A DNA stretch of 64,000 nucleotides from an uncultured Flavobacteriaceae bacterium. GTDB taxonomy: Bacteria > Bacteroidota > Bacteroidia > Flavobacteriales > Flavobacteriaceae. The first letter of the stretch is position 1. Each line of letters begins with the position of its first letter. Both the position numbers and the translations under genes were made by a program. The stretch is from assembly GCA_947503005.1 (NCBI GenBank), contig CANNCA010000006.1, positions 1 to 64,000 on the forward strand, written 5' to 3'. Positions 54,542 to 63,923 of this stretch are shown piece after piece. The notes below the pieces were generated by a model, which was not told where the DNA came from, ran no database searches, and worked only from the letters and a program-made list of their open reading frames with translations.

Positions 54542-56557
54542 ATGGCAAAAGATAATAATACAAATCCTAAAAAACCGAAGTTCAGTTCTTGGTGGATATA
54601 CGGTTTAATTGCAGTTGTACTTATAGGTTTTCAATTTATTGGAAGTGGAAACCTATCGAATCAAGAGAAAACGACAACATCAGAACTTCAAGAGTACTTG
54701 AGGAACGGTGATGTCGAAAAAATAATGATCATTACCAATGCCAGACAGGCCAAAGTTTATTTGACCGATGAAGCATTAAAAAAAGATGTTCATAAATCAG
54801 TTTCCGAGAAACCCATGTTTCCCTCAACGGCTGCTACTCCGCAATATGTTTTGGATTATGGGGATCTTCAAAATTTCGAAAACGAAATAAAAAAGAGTAA
54901 AACCGATAATAATCTTGACACCATCGTAGATTACGATACAGATAACAACTACCTTATGGATTTGTTGTTGGGTATCCTTCCGTTTGCTTTGTTAATCGGA
55001 ATATGGATTTATCTCATGCGTAGAATGTCAGGTGGTGGAGGTGGTGGCGCAGGCGGCCAGATTTTCAATATCGGAAAATCAAAAGCTAAACTCTTTGACG
55101 AAAAAACTGATACTCGTACTTCTTTTAAAGACGTAGCAGGACTTGAAGGGGCCAAAGAAGAAGTTGAAGAGATTGTTGAATTTCTAAGAAACCCGGATAA
55201 ATATACTTCCCTTGGTGGTAAAATTCCGAAAGGTGCTCTATTGGTAGGCCCTCCAGGTACTGGCAAGACCCTTCTAGCGAAGGCGGTTGCAGGTGAAGCC
55301 AAAGTACCTTTCTTCTCGCTATCAGGTTCCGATTTCGTAGAGATGTTTGTTGGTGTTGGGGCTTCTAGAGTACGTGATTTGTTCAAACAGGCAAAAGACA
55401 AATCCCCTGCAATCATTTTCATCGATGAGATTGATGCGATTGGTCGAGCGAGGGGGAAAAACAATTTTACCGGTTCGAACGATGAACGTGAAAACACACT
55501 GAACCAGTTACTTACTGAGATGGATGGTTTTGGCACAAATACCAACGTAATCGTTTTAGCGGCAACAAACCGTGCCGATGTATTGGATAAAGCATTGATG
55601 CGTGCAGGTCGTTTTGACAGACAGATATATGTTGATTTACCGGACATCAGAGAACGTAAAGAAATTTTCGAAGTCCATTTAAGACCTATTAAAACATCCG
55701 AAAAACTAGATCTTGATTTTCTAGCACGTCAAACCCCTGGATTTTCTGGTGCCGATATTGCAAATGTTTGTAATGAAGCCGCATTGATAGCCGCCCGTAA
55801 AGAAAAGAAAGCAGTTACCAAACAAGACTTTTTGGATGCTGTGGATAGAATTGTTGGAGGGCTCGAAAAGAAAAATAAGATTATCACTCCCGGTGAAAAA
55901 AGAACCATTGCATATCATGAAGCTGGTCATGCAACCACGAGTTGGATGCTTGAACATGCCGCTCCTCTGGTAAAAGTTACGATCGTACCAAGGGGACAGT
56001 CACTAGGTGCCGCGTGGTATCTGCCCGAAGAAAGACTGATTGTACGCCCGGAACAGATGTTGGACGAAATGTGCGCCACTTTGGGAGGCAGAGCAGCCGA
56101 AAAAGTCATTTTCAACAAGATATCTACTGGTGCACTGAGTGACTTGGAAAAAGTGACCAAACAAGCAAGAGCTATGGTCACCGTTTACGGACTCAATGAT
56201 GAGATAGGCAATCTCACTTACTATGATTCCTCTGGTCAGGACTCCTATGGATTCTCCAAGCCATATAGCGAAGAGACCGCTCAAACAATCGATAAGGAGA
56301 TTTCGAAAATTATTGAAGCGCAGTACAAAAGGGCCATTGAGGTTTTGACCGAACACAAGGACAAACTTACTACCCTCGCGGAAAGACTTCTTGAAAAAGA
56401 AGTTATTTTCAAAGAAGATTTGGAAAAGATTTTTGGCAAAAGACCCTTTGACCAGCAGTTTGACGAAAAGGGACAGGAAATAACCGAAACCGAGAGAACG
56501 GCGGAAGATAGGGATGAAGACATCATCAAAGAAGAAATTCCAAAAGAAAATAATTAA
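54542..56557 (+). CDS. ftsH: ATP-dependent zinc metalloprotease FtsH
   Basis: Membrane-bound AAA protease that degrades misfolded membrane and regulatory proteins. 671 residues: TM1 about 16-34, periplasmic loop, TM2 about 140-158, Walker A GPPGTGKT (about 235-242), Walker B IIFIDEIDAIG (about 294-304), SRH region with RAGRFDRQI, and zinc site HEAGH (about 459-463). C-terminus is acidic, ending EIPKENN. It is followed by the LUD protein gene after 60 bases. Confidence 0.98.
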   Translation: MAKDNNTNPKKPKFSSWWIYGLIAVVLIGFQFIGSGNLSNQEKTTTSELQEYLRNGDVEKIMIITNARQAKVYLTDEALKKDVHKSVSEKPMFPSTAATPQYVLDYGDLQNFENEIKKSKTDNNLDTIVDYDTDNNYLMDLLLGILPFALLIGIWIYLMRRMSGGGGGGAGGQIFNIGKSKAKLFDEKTDTRTSFKDVAGLEGAKEEVEEIVEFLRNPDKYTSLGGKIPKGALLVGPPGTGKTLLAKAVAGEAKVPFFSLSGSDFVEMFVGVGASRVRDLFKQAKDKSPAIIFIDEIDAIGRARGKNNFTGSNDERENTLNQLLTEMDGFGTNTNVIVLAATNRADVLDKALMRAGRFDRQIYVDLPDIRERKEIFEVHLRPIKTSEKLDLDFLARQTPGFSGADIANVCNEAALIAARKEKKAVTKQDFLDAVDRIVGGLEKKNKIITPGEKRTIAYHEAGHATTSWMLEHAAPLVKVTIVPRGQSLGAAWYLPEERLIVRPEQMLDEMCATLGGRAAEKVIFNKISTGALSDLEKVTKQARAMVTVYGLNDEIGNLTYYDSSGQDSYGFSKPYSEETAQTIDKEISKIIEAQYKRAIEVLTEHKDKLTTLAERLLEKEVIFKEDLEKIFGKRPFDQQFDEKGQEITETERTAEDRDEDIIKEEIPKENN

Positions 56558-56617
56558 TTACATTTAGCGTTGTCTTTAGTACAAAAGAGGGCACAAATTG
56601 AAGTTTTATAGTGGTAA

Positions 56618-57229
56618 ATGGGGCTGTTTGACAAAATTTTTGGAGGCGGTAAAAAGAAGGTTTCCAAAGAGACTGCGGAAACCCGAGGGGTTCATATGCC
56701 CGACCTCAATATTCCTATAGACGAGAAATTTACAATTCACTTCAAAAAGAACGGAGGTAAGTTTCTTTACTGTGATTCCTTCTCCGAAATTTCTCAGGCT
56801 TTAAAAAATATCGTTGATGAAAACAGTTGGCAAGACCATCCTTTCTTCATCCTAGACCAGCGCCTTGAGGATAAATTCTCAAAAGAAGGCATCAGTTTTA
56901 CCAAAGAGGCCAAACAAAGTGATGTTTTTTTCACCACATGCGAACATTTGATTGCCCAGAATGGGTCCATTTTAGTTTGCTCAAACCAACTGCAAGAAAA
57001 GAAGTTGAATGAACTCCCTCCCAATGTTATCGTCTTTGCCACAACTAGCCAATTAGTTGAATCAATTGGGGAAGGTTTGAAGAAAATAAAGAAAAAATAC
57101 GGTCATAGTATACCAGCAAATATTACCACCCTTAAACATTTTCAGGCAAACGAGGAAAATTCCGATGATTTCTTGACGTACGGAAGCAGCTCCAAAAATT
57201 TGTATCTTTTATTTTTGGAAGATCTATAA
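56618..57229 (+). CDS. LUD domain protein (lactate utilisation B/C-like)
   Basis: 203 residues with the LUD fold: FGGGKKKVSKETAETRGVH at the start (poorly conserved), then a core with FFTTCEHLIAQNGSILVCSN, LPPNVIVFATTSQLVESIGEGL and KKIKKKYG. The LUD family includes LutC; most single-domain members are of unknown function. It lies between ftsH and cdsA with one base before cdsA, so it belongs to the lipid operon. Confidence 0.82.
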   Translation: MGLFDKIFGGGKKKVSKETAETRGVHMPDLNIPIDEKFTIHFKKNGGKFLYCDSFSEISQALKNIVDENSWQDHPFFILDQRLEDKFSKEGISFTKEAKQSDVFFTTCEHLIAQNGSILVCSNQLQEKKLNELPPNVIVFATTSQLVESIGEGLKKIKKKYGHSIPANITTLKHFQANEENSDDFLTYGSSSKNLYLLFLEDL

Positions 57230-57230
57230 T

Positions 57231-58043
57231 ATGAGTGAAATTTTAAGGCGTGCGATAACCGGAGCATTATATGTTTTTTTGATATTATCTGCTGTTTTTT
57301 TAAGTTCGGATGCCTTTGATTTTCTTTTCATGATTTTTGGCCTTGCCTGTATCTACGAGTATAAGCGTTTGACAGGTCTGCGTGGCTACCACATCTTCTT
57401 GGCATATCTCACCCTTTGGTGGATTTTTATCTACCTACTCAAAGAATACGACCGAATACCGATAATTATCCTAATGTCGATAACTATAATGGTTAACATA
57501 GCCTTATTGCTCTTCTATCTATTCTCCAAAAAAGAAAAGTCATTTAATAAGTTCAAGAAATTTGTGGTCGGGCTTTTTTATATCGGAGGAGGTTGTATTT
57601 TTTTAACAATGATTCCCTATAAAAATGATGCATTCGCAAAATATTTGATCGTTGGTATTTTCTTATTGATATGGATAAACGATTCATTTGCTTATTTGGT
57701 AGGCAAAAGTATAGGCAGAACCAAGTTGTTTCCCGCAGTTTCTCCGAAGAAAACCTGGGAAGGCACCATTGGAGGTTTGGTCTTTAGCATGGGAGCAGCC
57801 TATTTAATGTCAAAGTACGAACCCATTCTAAGTCCATTTCAATGGGTTATTATGGCCGTGGTAATTGTTATTGCAGGTAGTTTTGGCGATTTAGTGGAGT
57901 CAAAACTAAAAAGGTCTGCCGGAGTCAAAGATAGCGGAGCTATTTTACCGGGCCACGGTGGTATGCTAGATCGCTTAGACAGTCTTATATTTGCAGCACC
58001 GTTTGCATACCTAACTTTAAATATTTTTACCTATGTTTCATAG
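57231..58043 (+). CDS. cdsA: Phosphatidate cytidylyltransferase
   Basis: Makes CDP-diacylglycerol, precursor of all phospholipids. 270 residues with about seven or eight transmembrane helices and the CDP-alcohol transferase signature near the end (SFGDLVESKLKRSAGVKDSGAILPGHGGMLDRLDSL, about 220-255). Its stop codon overlaps psd by 11 bases. Confidence 0.94.
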   Translation: MSEILRRAITGALYVFLILSAVFLSSDAFDFLFMIFGLACIYEYKRLTGLRGYHIFLAYLTLWWIFIYLLKEYDRIPIIILMSITIMVNIALLLFYLFSKKEKSFNKFKKFVVGLFYIGGGCIFLTMIPYKNDAFAKYLIVGIFLLIWINDSFAYLVGKSIGRTKLFPAVSPKKTWEGTIGGLVFSMGAAYLMSKYEPILSPFQWVIMAVVIVIAGSFGDLVESKLKRSAGVKDSGAILPGHGGMLDRLDSLIFAAPFAYLTLNIFTYVS

Positions 58044-58707
58044 AGAGGGGCAAAACATCATATTGATCACCTTTTTTATAGTAATAGTTACCGTTCTCGT
58101 TGCACAGTTTTATATAAACGTTCCTTGGTTACGTTTACTCTTGCAGATAATCGGCCTTTTGCTATTGGTGTTGATTCTTCAGTTTTTCCGAAACCCGAAA
58201 AGAATAGTAAGAAAAGACTTTGATGAGATCCTGGCGCCGGTTGACGGTAAAGTTGTCGTAATCGAAGAAGTAGAAGAAACCGAATATTTTAAGGACCGTA
58301 GAAGGCAGGTCTCCATATTTATGTCTCCCACCAATGTGCATGTAACTCGTTATCCGGCAAGCGGTATTATTACTTTCTCGAAATATCATCCAGGTAAGTA
58401 TCTGGTTGCTTGGCATCCAAAATCAAGCACGGAAAATGAACGCACGACCGTAGTTATAAGAACTCCTAAATTTGGTGAGGTCCTTTACCGCCAAATTGCT
58501 GGGGCGTTGGCTAGGCGTATCGTGAATTATGCTGAAGAAGGAGAGAGTGTTCAGCAAGGTGATGACGCCGGTTTCATTAAGTTTGGTTCAAGAGTTGACT
58601 TATTTCTACCCCTGGATTGTGCAGTAACAGTCAAATTGAATCAAAAAGTTATCGGAGCAAAAACATGTATCGCCAGTACGGTAGAGAAAAAAGATAATGA
58701 AGAATGA
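58033..58707 (+). CDS. psd: Phosphatidylserine decarboxylase family protein
   Basis: Forms phosphatidylethanolamine. 224 residues: two N-terminal hydrophobic helices (about 8-26 and 35-52) and the PSD domain with PVDGKVVVIEE (about 69-79), RRQVSIFMSPTNVHVTRYP (about 90-108) and the cleavage motif FGSRVD with Gly185-Ser186, where the pyruvoyl group forms. Short non-canonical type common outside Proteobacteria. Start overlaps cdsA; end overlaps the next gene by 11 bases. Confidence 0.93.
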   Translation: MFHREGQNIILITFFIVIVTVLVAQFYINVPWLRLLLQIIGLLLLVLILQFFRNPKRIVRKDFDEILAPVDGKVVVIEEVEETEYFKDRRRQVSIFMSPTNVHVTRYPASGIITFSKYHPGKYLVAWHPKSSTENERTTVVIRTPKFGEVLYRQIAGALARRIVNYAEEGESVQQGDDAGFIKFGSRVDLFLPLDCAVTVKLNQKVIGAKTCIASTVEKKDNEE

Positions 58708-58966
58708 AAAACTACATATTGATTTTTCAAATGCCGTTGCATATGTAAACGCCTACTCAAAGCCTTTGCCTGCTGATTTGCTATTAAAACTATATGCCTA
58801 CTACAAAATAGCGAATGAGAATCAGAACCACCCTGGTAGTACAACTCCACTTATCAACGCATTTAAGGCGAACGCTCTGATTCAAGCCAAAAATGTTGGC
58901 CGTACCGAAGCTATGCGACGGTACATAAAGCTCGTTCAAAAAGAACTGAAGGCTTCAACGAAATGA
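58697..58966 (+). CDS. Acyl-CoA-binding protein (ACBP)
   Basis: 89 residues, a four-helix ACBP fold: helix 1 HIDFSNAVAYVNAYS, LKLYAYYKIANENQNHPGSTTPL (the acyl-CoA binding region, with conserved Tyr-Lys) and AMRRYIKLVQKELK at the end. ACBPs are mainly eukaryotic but occur in bacteria. Overlap with psd points to a role in supplying or buffering acyl-CoA for lipid synthesis; this is inferred from position. Confidence 0.88.
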   Translation: MKNEKLHIDFSNAVAYVNAYSKPLPADLLLKLYAYYKIANENQNHPGSTTPLINAFKANALIQAKNVGRTEAMRRYIKLVQKELKASTK

Positions 58967-59000
58967 GAATTTACGACGCACTACCTTTTCTTAGGAGGAT

Positions 59001-59762
59001 TCACTCATAAAGATTTTCCAAATCAGCTTGGCAAAGTTCAAAGATCATAGCGCCCATTTTCACCGTGACATCTTTGAAAAAACGTTCTCCTTTTTCCGCA
59101 GAAGATTTATGAGGATTGCCTACTCCTGTATCGGCACTAATCTTTGACCATTCACGTTCTGCCCAAGCCCAACCTTCTGAAAAGGCGTTAATCTTGAATT
59201 TCTTAGCACTACCATCGCCCCATTTTTCTTTGGGAAGTACCAAATCAGGTCTCAGGTACATCATCAGACTGGTTTCCATCTCATCAGCATGATCTCCCTT
59301 TTCCTCAAAATAATTTGTTTTATCTAGTGCTTGTGGGAAAAAACAAAAACTGATGAACATTTTTGGAAACCGCAAGCCTAATTCACGAACTAGTGGTTTA
59401 AAATTGTTACCCCCATGGCCGTTAAAAATAAGTAGTTTGTAAATGCCCTGCCGGTTGAGCACAGTAACAATATCATTCAAAATGGCCAGTTGCGTACTGG
59501 GATTCAAATTTAAATCAAGATAAATATCGGATTGACCTGTATTTACTCCAAAAGGAATCGTGGGTAAAACAATGACTTTTCCTCCCTTTTCATGGGCAAT
59601 CCTTGCAGATTCTGCCACCAGATAATCCGCTTGAATATTATCGGTTGCATATGGTAAATGATAATTGTGCGCTTCGGTCGCGCCCCAAGGTAGAATCGCC
59701 AGTTCGAAGTTAGCATCTTTCAGGGCTTCCCAATTGGTCTCGGCAAGAATATATGGTCGCAT
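59001..59762 (-). CDS. Creatininase family hydrolase
   Basis: 253 residues. The start is placed at the second Met (59762, MRPYILAETNW), six bases inside the frame opened at 59768. The creatininase metal residues are in GATEAHNYHLPYATDN (about 30-45), NGHGGN (about 116-121) and GDHADEMETSLMM. Family members act on creatinine, 2-amino-5-formylamino compounds or related amides; substrate here is unknown. It stands alone between the lipid operon and the next secreted protein gene. Confidence 0.88.
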   Translation of the reverse strand: MRPYILAETNWEALKDANFELAILPWGATEAHNYHLPYATDNIQADYLVAESARIAHEKGGKVIVLPTIPFGVNTGQSDIYLDLNLNPSTQLAILNDIVTVLNRQGIYKLLIFNGHGGNNFKPLVRELGLRFPKMFISFCFFPQALDKTNYFEEKGDHADEMETSLMMYLRPDLVLPKEKWGDGSAKKFKINAFSEGWAWAEREWSKISADTGVGNPHKSSAEKGERFFKDVTVKMGAMIFELCQADLENLYE

Positions 59763-59813
59763 AAGCATGATTTATTATACAAACTTAGCAAGCCACTATG
59801 AAATTTACGCTAA

Positions 59814-60245
59814 CTATTCAAAAATATCTAAATAATAGGCGCAGGTATATTGGTCACAAAGGTCGTTGCGTTCCTTTAACCGCCAGTATTTCCTACTTCC
59901 TGTCTTTCTAAAAGTGTAGTCAACTTCTCGATCCAACAAACCACAACAACCTTCAGTAAAGAGTTTGAGATTTCCTTTTATCTTGAAATTTCGTTCGTCG
60001 ACTACGGTTATTACACCCTCCAACAGTACATATTCTTCCTTATTAGTTGAATATTGTTCTCCTTTGATATTTAGTACTCCTTGTTCATCTTTCGAAATTT
60101 CGGCTGTACCATAACCATCCCATATGAACTGCACCCCAAATTCATGTTGACCAATCAATGAAGTTTTAAATTTAGAATGTTGCGCAAATCCAAAAAGGGA
60201 AATACTGTAAAATAAAATGAACAAAAGTATTTTCGTTATTTTCAT
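59814..60245 (-). CDS. Hypothetical secreted protein
   Basis: 143 residues with a signal peptide (about 1-21, ending GFAQ), then a mature domain with a Cys cluster (GCCGLLDREV, and DLCDQYTCAYY near the end). Possibly a small beta-rich domain with disulphides. No family recognised. Confidence 0.65.
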   Translation of the reverse strand: MKITKILLFILFYSISLFGFAQHSKFKTSLIGQHEFGVQFIWDGYGTAEISKDEQGVLNIKGEQYSTNKEEYVLLEGVITVVDERNFKIKGNLKLFTEGCCGLLDREVDYTFRKTGSRKYWRLKERNDLCDQYTCAYYLDIFE

Positions 60246-60260
60246 CTTGGAAATCTAAGT

Positions 60261-60857
60261 TCAATCAATGGTGACAACTCGGGTTTTGGAAAACTTATCA
60301 TGCCAACCTGAAGCATCGGAACCTAAGAATGACAGTGCATCAAAAGGAATATATCTGCACATTGACCTAACGAAAATAGTACCAAAGTCAGGGTCTTCAC
60401 CATCTTCAGTTACCACCTTGGTCCTCGTGAAGAATTTACCGATAGACCTTCCTGTAAAGCCTTCAAAAAAACTATAATAAATGGTGCCGATAATAAAGCC
60501 GTAGAAGTAATCCAATAATCGATTCTCTTCATCGAATATGCTCAAATGTTCAGGAGCAAAATGACCTAGTAAAAGTCCTAAGGCCGCTCCTACAAGAGCG
60601 CCCAGACCAATAAGAAATAGATAGTCAATAATGTAATTAGCAAAGCGTTGACCCTGAGAAGCAATTTTACCTTCTAAAGCATAGGCTATATTTCTTTCTT
60701 GTAGTCTTTCTTCTTTGGCAGTATCTCTTTCAAACGATTCGCAAGAAGTTTCAAAATCGGCGATTTCATCGGTAAGACTACAGAGAATACCTCGCTGAAA
60801 ATCTTTCTTTTGATTGACGCAAACCTTGCAAAATGCTAGTTGTTCCTCTCTGTTCAT
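60261..60857 (-). CDS. RDD family membrane protein
   Basis: 198 residues with a cysteine motif at the N-terminus (FCKVCVNQKKDFQRGILCSL) and an RDD domain: ASQGQRFANYIIDYLFLIGLGALVG (about 63-87), a second helix pair, and GRSIGKFFTRTKVVTEDGEDPDFGTI near 140-165. RDD proteins are thought to be transporters or channels for small molecules; no partner is adjacent. Confidence 0.78.
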   Translation of the reverse strand: MNREEQLAFCKVCVNQKKDFQRGILCSLTDEIADFETSCESFERDTAKEERLQERNIAYALEGKIASQGQRFANYIIDYLFLIGLGALVGAALGLLLGHFAPEHLSIFDEENRLLDYFYGFIIGTIYYSFFEGFTGRSIGKFFTRTKVVTEDGEDPDFGTIFVRSMCRYIPFDALSFLGSDASGWHDKFSKTRVVTID

Positions 60858-60966
60858 AATGGTTAGATTTAATGTTCAGTTGGAATTAGCTAACGTGAAG
60901 CGGCTCCTTTTCATATAAATATTCGATGAAAGGGAGATTTTTTCTAAAAAAACCGGTGAAATAGGT

Positions 60967-62232
60967 CTAAACTAGATCAGCAACCGCATTGGTTTTCTCA
61001 AAATAGGTGAAGTAGATACCACCTAAAATGGTAATGAAGAAATATAAAGCAACTAGCAAGCTTCCCCATGAAACAAAGCCATCGATACCAAACCAATCTT
61101 TGGTCAACCAAATAAAAACTATTCCGGCCAAGCCCCTAAATACTTCAATATAAACTGCGTATTTCGAACGATCCATAAGTGTGGTGTATCCATAAATCCC
61201 AACAAAAACAAAAGCTCCGAAAAGCAGCAATCCGTTAAATCCTATGTCGGAATAATTGTAAAACATAAAAAGCAAAAAGAAGAGCGTAAAAAACAATTGA
61301 AAAATAGCATAGCCGTTCAATGCCTTTGTAGATGGAGTATTAAAACGTTCAAAACCGTAGACATTCTCAATTATAGCAATCGGATATTTTTCCTTCACAT
61401 CAGCTGGCCGCCAACCTGTAGGCATAAACCAAATACGAAGCTTGTCCCAATAACTTCTAGTACGCCATGCATCTTTTATCAAACGCCAAAGATGCTGAAA
61501 ATTTATAAGTACAGGATTCCATGTGTTTGCTGGCTTTAGTACTCCGTACTGTGGTGGCACATCTTCCAATTCTTCTTGAAATGTGCCGAACCAGCGGTCC
61601 CAAACACATAAAATCTGGCCTAAATTCTTGTCGATATATTCGGGATTAATTGCATGATGCACGCGATGTTGCGAGGGAGTAATGATGATATATTCGAGCC
61701 AGCCCATCTTACCGATATGCTGCGTATGGTACCAGAATTGGGCAAACAAATGAATAGGAGCTAAAATTGCGATGACCTTATATGGTACACCAACCAAGGC
61801 AGCTGGTAGCAAAAACAAGGGAAAATAACCAATCAAATTAGAAATTGATTGTCTCAGTGCACAAGCCAGGTTAAATTCTTCACTGCTATGATGAATGACA
61901 TGTTGGTTCCAGAAAAAATTTACTTTATGGCTTAAGCGGTGGTTCCAATACCCCGCAAAATCAATGACCAAAAAGGCAACTACCCAAACTAACCAAGTAG
62001 CTTTTATTTCCGTTAAGGCAAGTTTTTCGACTAAATAGGGGTAGGAGACGAGAATAAGACCCAACCCCAAAGAATCCTTTAAAATATTGGTAAAGCCTGA
62101 GCTAATGCTCGAGACTGTATCCATCACCTTATATTTCTGATTCTTGACAAAATACCCATAAACAATTTCAACTACCAAAAGCAGTATAAAAAACGGAATT
62201 GCATACAAAAGTGCTTTAGCATAGGTCTCCAT
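60967..62232 (-). CDS. Sterol desaturase / fatty acid hydroxylase family protein
   Basis: 421 residues, membrane-bound, several hydrophobic segments. The di-iron histidine motifs are present: HRLSHKVNFFWNQHVIHHSSEEFN (about 98-121), HTQHIGKMGWLEY, and SQHRVHHAINPEY (about 187-199). C-terminal quarter is hydrophobic. It could hydroxylate lipids or carotenoids; substrate unknown. Cotranscription with its downstream neighbours is not evident (large spacer). Confidence 0.85.
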   Translation of the reverse strand: METYAKALLYAIPFFILLLVVEIVYGYFVKNQKYKVMDTVSSISSGFTNILKDSLGLGLILVSYPYLVEKLALTEIKATWLVWVVAFLVIDFAGYWNHRLSHKVNFFWNQHVIHHSSEEFNLACALRQSISNLIGYFPLFLLPAALVGVPYKVIAILAPIHLFAQFWYHTQHIGKMGWLEYIIITPSQHRVHHAINPEYIDKNLGQILCVWDRWFGTFQEELEDVPPQYGVLKPANTWNPVLINFQHLWRLIKDAWRTRSYWDKLRIWFMPTGWRPADVKEKYPIAIIENVYGFERFNTPSTKALNGYAIFQLFFTLFFLLFMFYNYSDIGFNGLLLFGAFVFVGIYGYTTLMDRSKYAVYIEVFRGLAGIVFIWLTKDWFGIDGFVSWGSLLVALYFFITILGGIYFTYFEKTNAVADLV

Positions 62233-62247
62233 TTTACAACTGTCTTA

Positions 62248-62838
62248 TTAATTCGGACCTACCATGATATGTGCACGGTGCGTGCCGGGGTCCATCAACC
62301 ATGGCATTCCCTTAGCATGGGGCTTCAATGGAAGACCTGTAGATTCTGAGGTAGCAAATGGTGTATAGATAACATACCTGAACTGACCATCACCTAAAGT
62401 ACCTTTTGTTTTGTCGTAAGTTTCTTCAGTACCGTAGAAAATATACATCATGCTTGGTGCTTCGGGCATTTTTAATTTTCCGGAGGCTACTTCTTCTCCA
62501 CGAATTTTTCTGATTTCCATGGTTTCTTTTACCTCCTTCTTTAATTCACGACCTCGTTTCATAAACGGGTCTAATTCTTTGAAATAGCAGGAAACACTGA
62601 TTCCGTCATTATACGGATTGTCAGCAAGACAAACCAAATCATTGGTTCCCTCACGTAATACCACGATTTCACCATCCTCATTAAAACCATAAACCATCGC
62701 CCCTTCCTTTTTGTCGTCAGGAGCTGGCAATAACGCTGTTTTAATCTGTATGTCCTTGGACATGATTTCAGGTTTTTTTTCCTGAGCACAACCGGAAAAT
62801 ATAGATAACACCAATGTGGCTAGCAATAGATTTTTCAT
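62248..62838 (-). CDS. Hypothetical lipoprotein
   Basis: 196 residues, lipoprotein signal ending IFSGC (Cys17). The mature part holds GAMVYGFNEDGEIVVLREGTNDLVCLADNP, GNSKPGAYS-like stretch LKMPEAPSMMYIFYG and the ending PGTHRAHIMVGP. Histidine-rich end could bind metal. Function unknown; it follows the desaturase gene after 15 bases on the same strand and may form a unit with it. Confidence 0.72.
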   Translation of the reverse strand: MKNLLLATLVLSIFSGCAQEKKPEIMSKDIQIKTALLPAPDDKKEGAMVYGFNEDGEIVVLREGTNDLVCLADNPYNDGISVSCYFKELDPFMKRGRELKKEVKETMEIRKIRGEEVASGKLKMPEAPSMMYIFYGTEETYDKTKGTLGDGQFRYVIYTPFATSESTGLPLKPHAKGMPWLMDPGTHRAHIMVGPN

Positions 62839-62884
62839 GTTCGAGTTCTTTTTCTAAAGATAGCAAATTCCGGAAAAAGAAGAT

Positions 62885-63460
62885 TTATCGATTTTGAAAA
62901 CCTAACTTCTCCACTTTTTGCAGCCATTTGTTCCTAAAACTTTCCTTTGATAACCGTATGGGACCAATGGATGTGATGCGTACTTTCTTGACACCTACAA
63001 AATTAAGGGTCAATCGTTTCATCGCGACATGACTTGGTCTATTGTTAATCCATCGGTAATACCAAGTAGGTTGATCCATTGTACAGATGATACGAGAGGT
63101 TTTTCCGGTCAAGTTTTTATCCCACCAGACGGAGCCTTCTCTTTTTTCGAATGCAAAACCCGGAAGCAACACTCTATCTAAAAAGCCCTTCATCAATGCA
63201 GGAACCGAACCCCACCATACAGGATAAATCCAAACAATATGATCTGCCCATTTGATACTTTCTTGGGCTTTTAATAAATCGGCTTCAAGTTCAGTGCGTT
63301 TTCGATAACCGTATTGCAAGTTGGGATTAAAGTATAGTTCGCCAATATTTATTTCCTTAACCTCAGCACCAGAATTAACAGCTCCCTTTTTATAGGATGC
63401 GGCTAATGCGTAGTTGTAGCTTTCTTTATCAGGATGACCATTGATAAGTAATATCTTCAT
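62885..63460 (-). CDS. NAD(P)H-dependent oxidoreductase, flavodoxin-like fold
   Basis: 191 residues of the NAD(P)H dehydrogenase (quinone)/flavodoxin_2 type: LLINGHPDKESYNYALA (3-19) is the FMN phosphate loop, SIKWADHIVWIYPVWWGSVPALMKGFLDRVL (about 68-98) and the C-terminal helix. It reduces quinones or flavins with FMN. Cytoplasmic. Confidence 0.9.
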   Translation of the reverse strand: MKILLINGHPDKESYNYALAASYKKGAVNSGAEVKEINIGELYFNPNLQYGYRKRTELEADLLKAQESIKWADHIVWIYPVWWGSVPALMKGFLDRVLLPGFAFEKREGSVWWDKNLTGKTSRIICTMDQPTWYYRWINNRPSHVAMKRLTLNFVGVKKVRITSIGPIRLSKESFRNKWLQKVEKLGFQNR

Positions 63461-63478
63461 AAGAATTGTGTTTTAAAA

Positions 63479-63871
63479 TCAAGAGTTGCCCCAAAAAATA
63501 AGTCCCGAAATAGCTAGCATCAACAACCATTGCCACATCTTGAAATAGATATTCTGAAACTTTTTAGAAATGATTAGGCTCACCAAAAATGCAATTCCGT
63601 AGCCCAAAAAATAAAGTGCAAGAAGGTTAAGTAGAAGCTTGGTGTCCTTAACATAATCTGTAAAATTAATTAAAGTCAAACCTATTGAAGCAAATAAGAA
63701 GTCAACGGAAACAATGTGAAATGCCCCACGACTCATCGTCCAGAATATTCGAAGCCTTTTTGGATTGTCGGCTTCTGGTTCTATCTCCCGAAGATTTTGG
63801 TCGCCACCAAATGTGTGGATGACAAAAGTGAATAAGACTATGACGTTGGCTATAATTAGTATTGTATTCAT
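63479..63871 (-). CDS. Hypothetical membrane protein
   Basis: 131 residues from the ATG at 63871 (a TTG at 63886 would add five residues). Four hydrophobic helices (about 3-20, 45-65, 75-98, 108-128). No family recognised. It precedes the oxidoreductase gene by 18 bases, so the two are likely cotranscribed; the oxidoreductase may use it as a membrane partner, which is speculation. Confidence 0.6.
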   Translation of the reverse strand: MNTILIIANVIVLFTFVIHTFGGDQNLREIEPEADNPKRLRIFWTMSRGAFHIVSVDFLFASIGLTLINFTDYVKDTKLLLNLLALYFLGYGIAFLVSLIISKKFQNIYFKMWQWLLMLAISGLIFWGNS

Positions 63872-63923
63872 CTTCTTTTTTACCAAAGTTAACTTGGCGG
63901 AAGAAGATTTCCTTTGATATAAA

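Noticed and set aside
55009-55647. 212-codon minus frame inside ftsH
   Set aside because: Antisense shadow of the AAA domain with Ser/Pro-rich spurious sequence.
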